A stretch of DNA of 46,855 nt from Actinomycetes bacterium (GCA_023436925.1 JAEZHJ010000099.1:1-46855); one strand, 5' to 3'. Counted from the first letter of the stretch, positions 8,270-17,730 are shown. Made by a program: numbers and translations. Notes: generated from the letters alone by a model not told the origin.

Positions 8270-10159
8270 TCACTCTTCCAGGGTGGTGATGTCACCCTCG
8301 TCCTGGCCCAGCGCGCGGGCCTTCAGCACCCGACGCATGATCTTGCCCGAACGGGTCTTGGGGAGCTTGTCGGGGAAGTCGATCCAGTCCGGCTTGGCGA
8401 TCGGGGACAGGTGGGTCGAGACGTGCTTGCGCAGGTCCTCGGCGAGTTCGGGGGAGCCCTCGAACCCGACCCTCAGCACCACGAAGGCATGGATCGCGTT
8501 GCCCTTCACCTCGTGCGGCAGGCCGATCGCCGCGGCCTCGGCGACCGCCGGGTGCGAGACCAGCGCCGACTCCACCTCGGCGGTGCCCAACCGGTGGCCG
8601 GACACCTTGATGACGTCGTCGGTGCGTCCGATCACCCAGAAGTAGCCGTCGGCGTCCCGCCGGGCCGAGTCGCCGGCGAGGTAGCGTCCGGGGTACTTCG
8701 ACCAGTAGGTGCTGACGTAGCGGTCCGGGTCCTTGTAGAGCGTGCGCATCATGGCAGGCCACGGGTTCTTCAGGACGAGGAAGCCCTCCTCCCCGTCCGG
8801 CACCGGGTTGCCCTGCTCGTCCACGATCTCGGCCTCCTGGCCGAAGAACGGCTTGCCGCCCGAGCCCGGCTTGAGCGGCATCCCCGGGGTGGGGGCGATC
8901 TGGAACATTCCCGTCTCGGTCTGCCACCAGGTGTCCATGATCGGGCAGCGGCCCTTGCCGATGACCCGGTGGAACCAGTGCCAGGCCTCCGGGTTGATCG
9001 GCTCCCCCACCGAGCCCAGCAGCCGCAGCGAGGACAGGTCGTGCCGGTTCGGCCAGGCCTCGCCGAACCGCATCAACGAGCGGATCGCGGTCGGCGCGGT
9101 GTAGAACGTGGTGATCCCGTAGTACTCGATCAGCTGCCACCAGCGGTTCGGGGTGGGATAGGTGGGCCCGCCCTCGTACATGAATGTGGTCGCGCCGTTG
9201 AGCAGCGGCCCGTAGACCAGATAGGAGTGGCCGGTGATCCAGCCCGGATCGGCGGTGCACCACCACCGGTCGGAGTCGCGGATGTCGAAGGTGTACTTCA
9301 AGGTCGCGTAGGTGCCGACCATGTAGCCGCCGTGGGTGTGCAGGATCGCCTTCGGCGCGCCGGTCGAGCCCGAGGTGTACAGGATGAACAGCGGGTCCTC
9401 GGCGTCGAGCTGCTCGGTCGGGCAGGGTCCCTTGGCAATCGGCAGGGCCGACAGTTCGTGGTACCAGTGGTCGCGCAGCGGCTCCATGGCGACCTCCTGG
9501 CCGGTCCGCTTCACCACGATGACGTTCTCCACCGACGGGCTGAACCGGATCGCCTCGTCGACGATGTCCTTCAGCTTGAAGATGCCGCCGTTGACCCAGG
9601 AGCCGTCCGCGGTGATCACGAGCTTGGACTCGGAGTCGTCGATCCGGCTCGACAGCGCATCGGCGGAGAAGCCGGCGAAGATCACCGAGTGGACGGCGCC
9701 GATCTTGGCGCAGGCCAGCATCGCGAACACCGCCTCGGGGATCCGCGGCAGGTAGATCGTCACCCGGTCCCCCTTGCCGACCCCCATCGCCTTGATGATG
9801 TTGGCCATCTGGGTGACCTCGCGGTTCAGCGAGAAGTAGGAGTAGGTGAGGTGGTCGGTGCCGTTCTCCCCCACCCAGATCAGGGCGAGCTTGTTCTTGT
9901 AGGGCCCGTCCAGGTGCCGGTCGATGGCGTTGTGGACGATGTTCGTCCGGGCCCCGGTGAACCACTTGAAGAAGGGCGCGCCGGAGTCATCCAGCACCTG
10001 GTCCCAGGGCTCGAACCACTCCAGTTCGCGGGCCTGGTCGGCCCAGAAGCCGACCGGGTCGGCCGCCGCGGCGGCACGCAACGCCTCGGGATCGGGCAGC
10101 TCGTCCAGGTGGACGAAGTCCGCGTCGGGGTAGACAAGGTCGGCGCCGGGCTCGCTCAT
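8270..10159 (-). CDS. acs: Acetyl-CoA synthetase, AMP-forming
   Basis: Activates acetate (or a similar short acid) to acyl-CoA through an acyl-AMP. The 629-residue protein has the ATP loop YTSGSTGAPKAI, the adenylate motif DTWWQTETG and YLAGDSARRDADGYFWVIGRTDD. The C-terminal KTRSGKIMRR holds the catalytic lysine (~606), which is the target of reversible acetylation in this family. Its length and the WWCTADPGWITGHSY segment fit Acs better than propionyl- or acyl-CoA ligases. The ATG at 10159 has GGAGG 4 nt upstream. The longer frame adds only MWRT. A GNAT gene follows upstream on the same strand, but a regulatory link is speculation. Confidence 0.95.
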   Translation of the reverse strand: MSEPGADLVYPDADFVHLDELPDPEALRAAAAADPVGFWADQARELEWFEPWDQVLDDSGAPFFKWFTGARTNIVHNAIDRHLDGPYKNKLALIWVGENGTDHLTYSYFSLNREVTQMANIIKAMGVGKGDRVTIYLPRIPEAVFAMLACAKIGAVHSVIFAGFSADALSSRIDDSESKLVITADGSWVNGGIFKLKDIVDEAIRFSPSVENVIVVKRTGQEVAMEPLRDHWYHELSALPIAKGPCPTEQLDAEDPLFILYTSGSTGAPKAILHTHGGYMVGTYATLKYTFDIRDSDRWWCTADPGWITGHSYLVYGPLLNGATTFMYEGGPTYPTPNRWWQLIEYYGITTFYTAPTAIRSLMRFGEAWPNRHDLSSLRLLGSVGEPINPEAWHWFHRVIGKGRCPIMDTWWQTETGMFQIAPTPGMPLKPGSGGKPFFGQEAEIVDEQGNPVPDGEEGFLVLKNPWPAMMRTLYKDPDRYVSTYWSKYPGRYLAGDSARRDADGYFWVIGRTDDVIKVSGHRLGTAEVESALVSHPAVAEAAAIGLPHEVKGNAIHAFVVLRVGFEGSPELAEDLRKHVSTHLSPIAKPDWIDFPDKLPKTRSGKIMRRVLKARALGQDEGDITTLEE

Positions 10160-10225
10160 GGTCCTCCACATCGATGACGTGGGCGCGAGCCTAATCCCCT
10201 AGCCCGGCGGGCGGAAGGGTGCGTT

Positions 10226-10939
10226 TCAGGGCTGGCCGAGAGGTCCGCTGCGCGGGATCCGGGCGAACTGGGCCAGCGGGATCAACTCGATGCCCTCCGG
10301 GTCCCGGGTGGCGGCCAGCATGGCCTGCCAGGCCTCCTGCAGCTTCGGATCGGCCGGCTCGGGGATCCGGGCCCGCAGCACCTGCTCGAGCCGGGCACCC
10401 TCCAGGAACCGGGTGCCGTCGGCGTTGACCCAAGTGGGGTCGAGCACGAGCACGGCCAGGATCAGGTCCGGCACCGGACGTTGCTGCGGGGTGAGCGCCG
10501 GCTGGTAGTACGGCACCGACAGCCCCCGGAAGCCGTGCCGCTCGTAGAAGGCCAGGCGCCGGGTCGGGTCGCCGAACTCCTCGGTGGCCGGATGGACATC
10601 CGGGCGCTCCATCTCGGCGAGCAGGGCGCCGGGCGAGACCAGCTGCACCCACTGGGCCACCGCCGCCTCCAGCAGCGCGGAGCCCGCCCCGGCGCCGCGG
10701 TGCTCCGGCGCCATCGCCAGGTAGTCCAGCATCGACAGTGCGGTCTCGGAGTCGTGGTCGGCCACGGCCGCCCCGGTGATGGTGCCCTCCTCGTCCTGGG
10801 TGACGAGGACCTCGCCCCAGGTGGAGGCGTGCATGAAGGCCGCCTTGTCGACGAGCTCGTCGACCTGGAAGCAGCGCGCCAAGATGGTGTCGAAGACGTC
10901 GCCGAGTTGGCTCGGCCGGGCAACCTGGACCGTCGTCAT
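10226..10939 (-). CDS. GNAT family N-acetyltransferase
   Basis: A 237-residue protein with the acetyl-CoA-binding loop EHRGAGAGSALLEAAV and the GNAT strand ASTWGEVLVTQDEEG before it. The C-terminal ~90 residues (LDPTWVNADGTRFLEG and beyond) extend past the usual GNAT core. The substrate is unknown. The start is set by TAGTGT, 7 nt upstream on the reverse strand (complement of 10947-10952), again leaderless. The longer frame to 11224 crosses the divergent gene and is not real. It shares a 55-bp divergent promoter region with the next gene. Confidence 0.85.
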   Translation of the reverse strand: MTTVQVARPSQLGDVFDTILARCFQVDELVDKAAFMHASTWGEVLVTQDEEGTITGAAVADHDSETALSMLDYLAMAPEHRGAGAGSALLEAAVAQWVQLVSPGALLAEMERPDVHPATEEFGDPTRRLAFYERHGFRGLSVPYYQPALTPQQRPVPDLILAVLVLDPTWVNADGTRFLEGARLEQVLRARIPEPADPKLQEAWQAMLAATRDPEGIELIPLAQFARIPRSGPLGQP

Positions 10940-10994
10940 GGCGCTGACACTAATGCAAGCAGCCAAAGCCGGCGCTTTCGGCCACGATGGTGGC

Positions 10995-11651
10995 GTGGAA
11001 GACGGGATCCTCGCGCGCGCCGACACCGATGCCGGTGAGGTGGTGTTGCGCCGGCGCGACGGCGCGCTGGAGTTGATCGTCAACGGGGTGTTCGCGATGG
11101 ACACGACCGAGGTGAGCAGCGAGGTCGCCCTCGCCGACGCCGCTGGCGCCCCGCCCGGGCGCGTCCTGGTCGGCGGTCTCGGGCTGGGCTTCACCACCGC
11201 TCGGCTGCTCGACAACGGCGCCACCGGCGTGGACGTCGTGGAACGGGCAGGCCCGCTGCTGGACTGGGCCCGTCAGGGCCTCACCCCCGTCCTGGCCCGG
11301 GTCGCCGCCGACCCCCGCAGCCGCCTGCACCACGCCGGGATCCTCGACTTCGTCGCGACCGCCACCGACCGCTGGGATGCGATAGTGCTCGACGTCGACA
11401 ACGGCCCGAGCTTCCTGATCCACGACGACAACGCGCCGGTCTACGGCACCGGATTCCTCGCCGATTGCCTGGCCCGGCTCACCCCCGGGGGACGGCTGCT
11501 GGTGTGGTGCGAGACGGCCAGTCCCGCCCTCGAGCGGGACCTGCGGCGGGTGGCCGGCGCGGTGGACCTCATCGACGTTCCGGTGACCCGGGAAGGCCGT
11601 TCCTTCTCCTACGCCCTCTACCGGGCGCAGCGCAGTACAGTCGCGCCATGA
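10995..11651 (+). CDS. Spermidine-synthase-like methyltransferase-fold protein
   Basis: A 218-residue Rossmann-fold protein with LVGGLGLGFTTARLLD (SAM/dcSAM-binding loop), VDVVERAGPLLDWAR and the acidic VLDVDNGPSFLIHD. This resembles the spermine/spermidine synthase superfamily. The N-terminal beta domain of true SpeE is only partly present, so polyamine synthesis should not be assumed. GTG 10995 is preceded by CACGAT 6 nt upstream. The stop overlaps the lrp start as ATGA, so the two genes are coupled. Confidence 0.75.
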   Translation: MEDGILARADTDAGEVVLRRRDGALELIVNGVFAMDTTEVSSEVALADAAGAPPGRVLVGGLGLGFTTARLLDNGATGVDVVERAGPLLDWARQGLTPVLARVAADPRSRLHHAGILDFVATATDRWDAIVLDVDNGPSFLIHDDNAPVYGTGFLADCLARLTPGGRLLVWCETASPALERDLRRVAGAVDLIDVPVTREGRSFSYALYRAQRSTVAP

Positions 11652-12124
11652 CGGGGCGCAAGTCAGGCCGGGAGACCGACGAACTGGACGTGGTCATCCT
11701 GCGCGAACTGCTGGCAGACGGTCACGCCACCCTGGCCCGGCTGGGCGAGGCGACCGGGCTGTCCACCTCCGCCGTCCAGACCCGAGTCCGCCGGCTCGAG
11801 GAGCGCGGCATCATCACCGGCTACCGCGCCCAGGTGGACCCCGAGGCGATCGGCGTGCCGCTGGCCGCCTTCATCGAGGTCTCGCCGCTGGACCCGAGCG
11901 CGGTCGACACCATTCCCGAGCAGCTCGAACCCCTGCCCGAGATCGCGGCCTGCCACTCGGTGGCCGGGGACGCCGCCTACCTGCTGATGGTGCGGGTGCC
12001 GACGCCCCAGCGACTGGAGGAACTGATCCGCGAGGTGCGACTGGCCGCCAACGTGAACACCCGCACCACCGTGGTGCTGCAGACCTTCTTCGAGGACCGG
12101 CCACCGCTGCTCGCCGACGCGTGA
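11648..12124 (+). CDS. Lrp/AsnC family transcriptional regulator
   Basis: 158 residues: an N-terminal helix-turn-helix (LDVVILRELLADGHATLARLG, then LSTSAVQTRVRRLEERGII) and a C-terminal RAM/ACT-like ligand domain (VSPLDPSAVDTIPEQLEPL onward). It is adjacent to lat, as LrpA is to lat in mycobacteria, so it probably senses lysine or another amino acid and controls the lysine genes (inference). It has a possible own promoter, TACAGT (11636-11641), 6 nt before the ATG, besides the 4-bp overlap with the upstream gene. Confidence 0.93.
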   Translation: MTGRKSGRETDELDVVILRELLADGHATLARLGEATGLSTSAVQTRVRRLEERGIITGYRAQVDPEAIGVPLAAFIEVSPLDPSAVDTIPEQLEPLPEIAACHSVAGDAAYLLMVRVPTPQRLEELIREVRLAANVNTRTTVVLQTFFEDRPPLLADA

Positions 12125-12131
12125 AAGTGCT

Positions 12132-12142
12132 TGCCGCAGGCA
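12132..12142. promoter_or_regulatory. Short palindrome in lrp-lat gap, possible operator
   Basis: TGCC-GCA-GGCA is an exact inverted repeat 8 nt after the lrp stop and about 54 bp upstream of the lat -10 box (TAGAAT, 12196-12201, 6 nt before ATG 12208). It could be part of an Lrp operator or a weak terminator. The evidence is only symmetry and position. Confidence 0.3.
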
Positions 12143-12207
12143 CACGGAACGGAATTGCGCCGTAACCCGTGGCAAATCACCGGAAAACCTCCGGGTAGAA
12201 TGGGCGA

Positions 12208-13545
12208 ATGGAACCAGTCACGCTCTCCCCGGCTCAGGTCCACCCGGTGCTGCGCCACTCGATCCTGGTGGACGGATTCCCCATCGTGCTCGACCTCGAA
12301 GCCTCCAAGGGCTGCGACCTGGTCGACGCCGTCACCGGGGACCACTATCTGGACCTGTTCGGGTTCTTCGGTTCCAACGCCCTGGGCATGAACCACCCCC
12401 GGCTGGCCGACCCCGCGGTGGTCGCCGAGCTCGGCCGGATCGCGGTGCACAAGCCGAGCAACTCCGATGTGTACACCGTCGCCATGGCGGAGTTCATCGA
12501 GACCTTCCGCCGCGTGCTGGGCGACCCGCGGCTGCCGCACCTGTTCTTCATCGAGGGCGGCGGCCTGGCGGTGGAGAACGCGCTCAAGGCGGCCTTCGAC
12601 TACAAGAGCCGGCTCAACGAGTCGCGCGGCCTGTCCCCCGACCTGGGCACCCGCGTCCTGCACCTGCGGTACGCCTTCCACGGCCGCACCGGCTACACCA
12701 TGTCGCTGACCAACACCGACCCGACCAAGACCGCCCGGTTCCCGAAGTTCGACTGGCCGCGGATCAGCTCGCCCTACCTGGGCAGCTACGCCGACGGCCG
12801 GCCGCGTCCGGTCGAGCAGCTGGAGCGGGAGGCGCTGGCCGAGGCCGAGCAGGCCTTCGCCAAGTACGGCCCCGACATCGCCTGCTTCATCGTCGAGCCG
12901 ATCCAGAGCGAGGGCGGTGACCACCACTTCCGTCCCGAGTTCCTGCAGGCGATGCAGGACCTGGTCCACCGCAACGACGCGCTGTTCATCGTCGACGAGG
13001 TCCAGACCGGCGTCGGGATGAGCGGCAGCAAGTGGGCCTACCAGCAGTTGGGCCTGCAGCCCGATGTGGTCGCCTTCGGCAAGAAGACCCAGGTCTGCGG
13101 CGTGATGGCCGGCGGCAAGGTGGACGAGGTCGCCGACAACGTCTTCGAGGTGAGCTCGCGGATCAACTCCACCTGGGGCGGCAACCTCACCGACATGGTG
13201 CGCGCCCGGCACATCCTCGAGGTGATCGAGTCCGACGGGCTGGTCGAGCGCGCCGCCGAGACCGGCCAGTGGCTGCTGGCTGAACTGGAGGACCTGGCCC
13301 GACGCCAGCCGCTGGTCTCCAACCCGCGCGGCCGCGGCCTGCTGTGCGCTTTCAGCCTGCCCGACACCGCGACCCGCAACATCCTCCTGAAGGAGCTGGC
13401 TGCCCGCAAGGTGCTCATCCTGGGCTGCGGCGACCGCAGCGTCAGGTTCCGCACCCCGCTCACCGTCACGCGCGAGGAACTGCGTCGCGGGCTCGACGCC
13501 ATCGATGAGACGCTTGCTGTGCTGACCCCCGCCAGCGTCATCTGA
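12208..13545 (+). CDS. lat: L-lysine 6-transaminase (lysine epsilon-aminotransferase)
   Basis: Transfers the epsilon-amino group of lysine to 2-oxoglutarate, giving aminoadipate semialdehyde, which cyclises to piperideine-6-carboxylate. The 445 residues match the Lat group of class III aminotransferases: FFIEGGGLAVENALKAAFD (substrate-binding region), YAFHGRTGYT, IVEPIQSEGGDHHF, DEVQTGVG and the PLP lysine in AFGKKTQVCG (Lys292/293). The length fits the family. The gene is followed 11 bp later by the dehydrogenase that uses its product. Confidence 0.95.
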   Translation: MEPVTLSPAQVHPVLRHSILVDGFPIVLDLEASKGCDLVDAVTGDHYLDLFGFFGSNALGMNHPRLADPAVVAELGRIAVHKPSNSDVYTVAMAEFIETFRRVLGDPRLPHLFFIEGGGLAVENALKAAFDYKSRLNESRGLSPDLGTRVLHLRYAFHGRTGYTMSLTNTDPTKTARFPKFDWPRISSPYLGSYADGRPRPVEQLEREALAEAEQAFAKYGPDIACFIVEPIQSEGGDHHFRPEFLQAMQDLVHRNDALFIVDEVQTGVGMSGSKWAYQQLGLQPDVVAFGKKTQVCGVMAGGKVDEVADNVFEVSSRINSTWGGNLTDMVRARHILEVIESDGLVERAAETGQWLLAELEDLARRQPLVSNPRGRGLLCAFSLPDTATRNILLKELAARKVLILGCGDRSVRFRTPLTVTREELRRGLDAIDETLAVLTPASVI

Positions 13546-13556
13546 GAGGAGCCCCG

Positions 13557-15077
13557 ATGACCTCCGGCCACCGGCCCGACGACCTGCGCGCGCTCGCCAC
13601 GGCCCGGCTGGCCGACCTCGGCGTGCAGTTGCGCCGTGGCGACCTGCCCGCCCCCACCGCGCTCGACCCCGAGCCGCTGTTCCACCTCGCCTCGGCCACC
13701 CCCGACACGGTCGCGGACGCGGTCGCCGCTGCCGCACGGGCGTTCACCGCGTGGCGGGAGGTGCCCGCCCCGGTCCGCGGCCACCTCGTCCGCCGGTTCG
13801 GGGAACTGCTGCGCGAGCACAAGGCCGAGCTGGCCGACCTGGTGACGCTGGAGACCGGCAAGATCACCTCCGAGGCGCTCGGCGAAGTGCAGGAGATGAT
13901 CGACATCTGCGAGTACGCGGTCGGCCTCTCCCGCCAGTTGTGGGGCAAGACGATCGCCAGCGAGCGGCCCGGCCACCGGGTGGCCGAGACCTGGCACCCG
14001 CTGGGTGTGGTCGGCATCATCTCGGCCTTCAACTTCCCGGTTGCGGTGTGGGCGTGGAACTCGGCGCTGGCGCTGGTCTGCGGCGACCCGGTGATCTGGA
14101 AGCCGTCCGAGTCGGCCTCGCTCAGCGCGCTGGCCGCCGAGGCGCTGCTGCAGCGCGCGATCGCCGAGCAGGGCCTGCCCGCCGAGCTCAGCCAGGTCGT
14201 GCTGGGCGGGGCCGAGGTCGGCGAAGCCCTGGTCGACCATCCCGGCGTCGCGCTGGTCAGCGCCACCGGGTCGGTCCGGATGGGACGCGCGGTCGGCCCG
14301 CGGGTCGCGGCGCGGTTCGGCCGCAGCCTGCTGGAGCTGGGCGGCAACAACGCGGCGATCGTGGCACCCTCGGCCGACCTCGACCTGGCGATCCGCGGCA
14401 TCGTGTTCGCCGCCGCCGGGACCGCCGGGCAGCGGTGCACCACCCTGCGGCGCCTGATCGTCCACTCCAGCATCGTCGAGGACGTGGCCGGACGGATCGT
14501 CCGCGCCTACGAGTCGCTGCCGATCGGCGACCCGTTCGACCCCGCCACCCTGGTCGGCCCGCTGGTGAACGCGGCGGCCGGCGAGAAGTTCCTGGCCGCG
14601 GTCGAGCGGGCCCGGCAGCAGGGCGGGGCCGTGCTGGCCGGCGGCAGCCTCGAGTCGGTGCCCGGCAGCCGGGCCACCTTCGCCCGGCCGACCCTGATCG
14701 CGATGCCGGAACAGTCCGGGATCGTGCTGGAAGAGACCTTCGCCCCGATCCTGTACGTGCTCGCCTACGACGACTTCGACGAGGCGATCGCGCTCAACAA
14801 CGGGGTCAGCCAGGGCCTGTCAGCCGCGATCTTCACCCGCGACCAGCGCGAGGCGGAGCGGTTCACGTCCCCGGCGGGCGCCGACACGGGCATCGCCAAT
14901 GTCAACATCGGCACCTCCGGGGCCGAGATCGGCGGCGCCTTCGGCGGCGAGAAGGAGACCGGCGGCGGCCGGGAGTCGGGCTCGGACTCCTGGCAGGCGT
15001 ACATGCGGATGGCGACCAACACCATCAACTACTCCTCGCAGCTGCCGCTGGCCCAGGGCGTCAACTTCGGTGGCTAG
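13557..15077 (+). CDS. pcd: Piperideine-6-carboxylate / aminoadipate-semialdehyde dehydrogenase
   Basis: Aldehyde dehydrogenase of the ALDH7 (antiquitin/Pcd/AmaB) type, 506 residues, oxidising aminoadipate semialdehyde to L-alpha-aminoadipate with NAD(P)+. Visible are ISAFNFPVAVWAWN, the cofactor-site SATGSVRMGR, the catalytic glutamate in LLELGGNNAAIV (Glu260) and the catalytic cysteine in AGQRCTTLRR (Cys294). The substrate follows from the lat neighbour. The start is clear, with AGAGGAG just upstream. Other ALDH7 substrates are possible in principle. Confidence 0.92.
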   Translation: MTSGHRPDDLRALATARLADLGVQLRRGDLPAPTALDPEPLFHLASATPDTVADAVAAAARAFTAWREVPAPVRGHLVRRFGELLREHKAELADLVTLETGKITSEALGEVQEMIDICEYAVGLSRQLWGKTIASERPGHRVAETWHPLGVVGIISAFNFPVAVWAWNSALALVCGDPVIWKPSESASLSALAAEALLQRAIAEQGLPAELSQVVLGGAEVGEALVDHPGVALVSATGSVRMGRAVGPRVAARFGRSLLELGGNNAAIVAPSADLDLAIRGIVFAAAGTAGQRCTTLRRLIVHSSIVEDVAGRIVRAYESLPIGDPFDPATLVGPLVNAAAGEKFLAAVERARQQGGAVLAGGSLESVPGSRATFARPTLIAMPEQSGIVLEETFAPILYVLAYDDFDEAIALNNGVSQGLSAAIFTRDQREAERFTSPAGADTGIANVNIGTSGAEIGGAFGGEKETGGGRESGSDSWQAYMRMATNTINYSSQLPLAQGVNFGG

Positions 15078-16383
15078 CGAGACCGACCTGCCGGCTGCCG
15101 AGGACGACGACACCGGACAACCCGGGGGCCGCCGCGCCCCGACCACTACCGCTCCCTGGCTGGGCTGGGACCTGGGCGACCGGGAGTACTCCCGAATCGC
15201 GCTCGGCCTCTTCGCAGCGGGCTTTGCCACCTTCGCCCTGGTCTTCGACGCCCAGGCGGCACTGCCCGCGCTCAGCGCCGCCTTCGCCACGACCACGGCG
15301 GAAGCCGCCCTGACGGTCTCGGCGACCACGCTGGGACTGGCCGCGTCCGTCCTGGTGTGGGCGGTGGCGGCCGACCGGATCGGACGGGTCGCCGTGATGC
15401 GACTCTCGCTGGCGGCGGCGCTGGTCGTCGCGCTCTGCCTCGGGCTGGCGGACGGGCTGTGGCAGCTGATCGCGCTGCGCGGACTGCTGGGGGTCGCCCT
15501 GGGAGCCGTGCCGTCGGTCGCGATGGCCTACCTCGCCGAGGAGCTCGCCCCGGGCCGGGTGTCGATCGCCGCCGGCATCTTCGTGGCCGGCAACACCGTC
15601 GGAGGGATCGCCGGACGGCTCGTCGCCGGTCTGGGATCGGCCTGGTGGGGGTGGCAGGTCGGGTTCGCCCTGGTCGCCGTGCTCGCCGTCGCCATGGCGA
15701 CGGTGTTCTGGCTGGCCATCCCGCCGCCCCGCGGCTTCGTGCCGGGCGACCGCGGGGACTACCGGTTGCGGACGCGGATCCTGTTCCAGCTCACCGACCC
15801 GGTGATGCTCGGGCTGTACGCACAGGGCTTCCTGCTGATGGGCGCCTTCGGCGCGGTCTACAACCTGCTCGGCTACCGGCTGCTGGAGGAACCCTTCGGG
15901 TTGCCGGCGACCTGGGCCAGCCTGGTCTTCCTGGCCTACCTCGCCGGGACGGCGGCCAGCCGCTGGGGCGGCGTGGCGGCACTGCGCTGGGGCCACCTGC
16001 GGGTGATCCTGGCCGGGATCGGCATCCAGCTGGCCGGGATCGGGCTGCTCGCCTCCGACCGCCTCCTGGTCACCCTGGCCGGCCTGGTCGTCTTCACGGT
16101 CGGGTGCTTCACCGCGCACCCGGTGGCCAGCGGGCTGACCGGCCAGCGGGCGCTGCTCGGACGGGCGCAGGGCACCGCGCTCTACCAGCTCGCCTGGCTG
16201 AGCGGCACCGCGTTGTTCGGGTGGCTGGCCGGGCTGCTGTTCGACCGCTGGGGCTGGGACGCCGTCCTGGAGCTGGTCGGCGGGCTCTGCCTGCTCGCGG
16301 CCGGGCTGGGCTGGCTCGGGCTGCACACCTTCGCCGGACGGCGTCCGCCGCTGCCGGCCAGGGTGCTGACCGGCAGCGGGTGA
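15070..16383 (+). CDS. MFS transporter, YnfM-like
   Basis: A 437-residue major facilitator with ~12 hydrophobic helices. After a 35-residue acidic/threonine-rich head, the core starts near ALGLFAAGFATFALVF. The helix 2-3 loop is AADRIGRVAVMR, and YNLLGYRLLEEPFGLPA is in the middle. The GTG start lies inside the last codons of pcd (8-bp overlap including the pcd TAG), so it is coupled to lysine catabolism. It could move lysine, aminoadipate or a related acid (inference). It ends 3 bp before the convergent phoH gene. Confidence 0.85.
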   Translation: MASETDLPAAEDDDTGQPGGRRAPTTTAPWLGWDLGDREYSRIALGLFAAGFATFALVFDAQAALPALSAAFATTTAEAALTVSATTLGLAASVLVWAVAADRIGRVAVMRLSLAAALVVALCLGLADGLWQLIALRGLLGVALGAVPSVAMAYLAEELAPGRVSIAAGIFVAGNTVGGIAGRLVAGLGSAWWGWQVGFALVAVLAVAMATVFWLAIPPPRGFVPGDRGDYRLRTRILFQLTDPVMLGLYAQGFLLMGAFGAVYNLLGYRLLEEPFGLPATWASLVFLAYLAGTAASRWGGVAALRWGHLRVILAGIGIQLAGIGLLASDRLLVTLAGLVVFTVGCFTAHPVASGLTGQRALLGRAQGTALYQLAWLSGTALFGWLAGLLFDRWGWDAVLELVGGLCLLAAGLGWLGLHTFAGRRPPLPARVLTGSG

Positions 16384-16386
16384 CCG

Positions 16387-17730
16387 TCACAACACGATGT
16401 CGGCCAGCAGGTCGGTGACCACCTCGGCGATCGGAGAGCGCTCCGAGCGGGTCAGCGTGACGTGGGCGAACAGCGGGTGGCCCTTCAGCTTCTCCACCAC
16501 CGCCACCACCCCGTCATGGCGCCCGACCCGCAGGTTGTCGCGCTGGGCGATGTCGTGGGTGAGCACCACCCGCGAGTTCTGCCCGATCCGGCTGAGCACG
16601 GTGAGCAGCACATTGCGCTCCAGCGACTGAGCCTCGTCCACGATCACGAAGGCGTCATGCAGGGACCGTCCGCGGATGTGGGTCAGCGGCATCACTTCGA
16701 GCATCCCGCGGGCGAGCACCTCCTCGATCACGTTCCGGCTCGCCACCGAGCCGAGGGTGTCGAAGACCGCCTGGGCCCAGGGCGACATCTTCTCGCCCTC
16801 CGAGCCGGGCAGGTAGCCCAGTTCCTGACCGCCGACCGGGTACAGCGGACGGAACACCACCACCTTCTCGTGCAGCCGGCGCTCCAGCACCGCCTCCAGC
16901 CCGGCGCACAGCGCGAGCGCCGACTTGCCGGTGCCGGCGCGGCCGCCCAGGGAGACGATCCCCACCTCGTTGTCCAGCAGCAGGTCGAGCGCGACCCGCT
17001 GCTCGGCGGAGCGGCCATGGATCCCGAAGGCCTCCCGGTCGCCCCGGATCAGCCGCACCGACCCGTCGGCCAGCACCCGTCCCAGCGCCGAGGACGACGA
17101 GCCGTGCAGCACCACCCCGGTGTGCACCGGCAGGTCGAGGGTCTCGGGCACCAGCGCCGACCCGTCGGCGTAGAGCGCGTCGATGGTGGCGGCGTCCACG
17201 TCCACCTCGGCCATGCCCGTCCAGCCCGAATCGGGAGCGAGCTCGTGCAGGTACTCCTGGGCGACGAGGCCGACTGCGGAGGCCTTGACCCGCATCGGCA
17301 GGTCCTTGCTGACCAGCACGACGTCGTTGCCCTCGGCGCGGTAGTTGAGCGCCACCGCGAGGATCCGGGAGTCGTTGTCGCCCAGCCGGAAGCCCGGCGG
17401 CAGCACCTGCGGGTCGGTGTGGTTCAGTTCGACCCGCAGGGTTCCCTCCGCCTCGTTCACCGGCACCGGTGCATCGAGCTTGCCGTAGCGCACCCGCAAC
17501 TCGTCGAGGTGGCGCAGCGCCGAGCGGGCGAAGTAGCCCAGGTCGGGGTGGTGGCGCTTCGCCTCCAGTTCGGTGATCACCACGATGGGGACCACCACCG
17601 AGTGCTCGGCGAAGTTCCGCAGCGCCCCCGGGTCACTCAGCAGCACTGAGGTATCCAGGACGAAGGTCTTCAGCCCGGTGGCGAGGGCCTTGTTGCCGGT
17701 GAAGGCGGTACGGGTGGATGAGCGCGGCAC
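16387..17730 (-). CDS. PhoH2-type protein: PIN RNase domain plus PhoH ATPase
   Basis: A 447-residue fusion. The N-terminal PIN domain (FVLDTSVLLSDPGAL, VITELEAKRHH, acidic DNDSRILAVA) resembles toxin ribonucleases. The C-terminal PhoH ATPase has Walker A GRAGTGKSALAL, Walker B FVIVDEAQSLE and LTHDIAQRDNLRVG. Mycobacterial PhoH2 proteins of this layout are ATP-dependent RNA-unwinding ribonucleases and are preceded by a small antitoxin gene. The GTG at 17730 (AGGA just upstream) is preferred, and an in-frame ATG at 17775 would add 15 residues. The mRNA leader seems long; see the small ORF and promoter entries. Confidence 0.9.
   Translation of the reverse strand: MPRSSTRTAFTGNKALATGLKTFVLDTSVLLSDPGALRNFAEHSVVVPIVVITELEAKRHHPDLGYFARSALRHLDELRVRYGKLDAPVPVNEAEGTLRVELNHTDPQVLPPGFRLGDNDSRILAVALNYRAEGNDVVLVSKDLPMRVKASAVGLVAQEYLHELAPDSGWTGMAEVDVDAATIDALYADGSALVPETLDLPVHTGVVLHGSSSSALGRVLADGSVRLIRGDREAFGIHGRSAEQRVALDLLLDNEVGIVSLGGRAGTGKSALALCAGLEAVLERRLHEKVVVFRPLYPVGGQELGYLPGSEGEKMSPWAQAVFDTLGSVASRNVIEEVLARGMLEVMPLTHIRGRSLHDAFVIVDEAQSLERNVLLTVLSRIGQNSRVVLTHDIAQRDNLRVGRHDGVVAVVEKLKGHPLFAHVTLTRSERSPIAEVVTDLLADIVL

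Noticed and set aside
7880..10177. 765-codon forward frame opposite acs
   Set aside because: It is the antisense of acs, with Arg/Gly/Val-rich low-complexity sequence typical of high-GC shadow frames.
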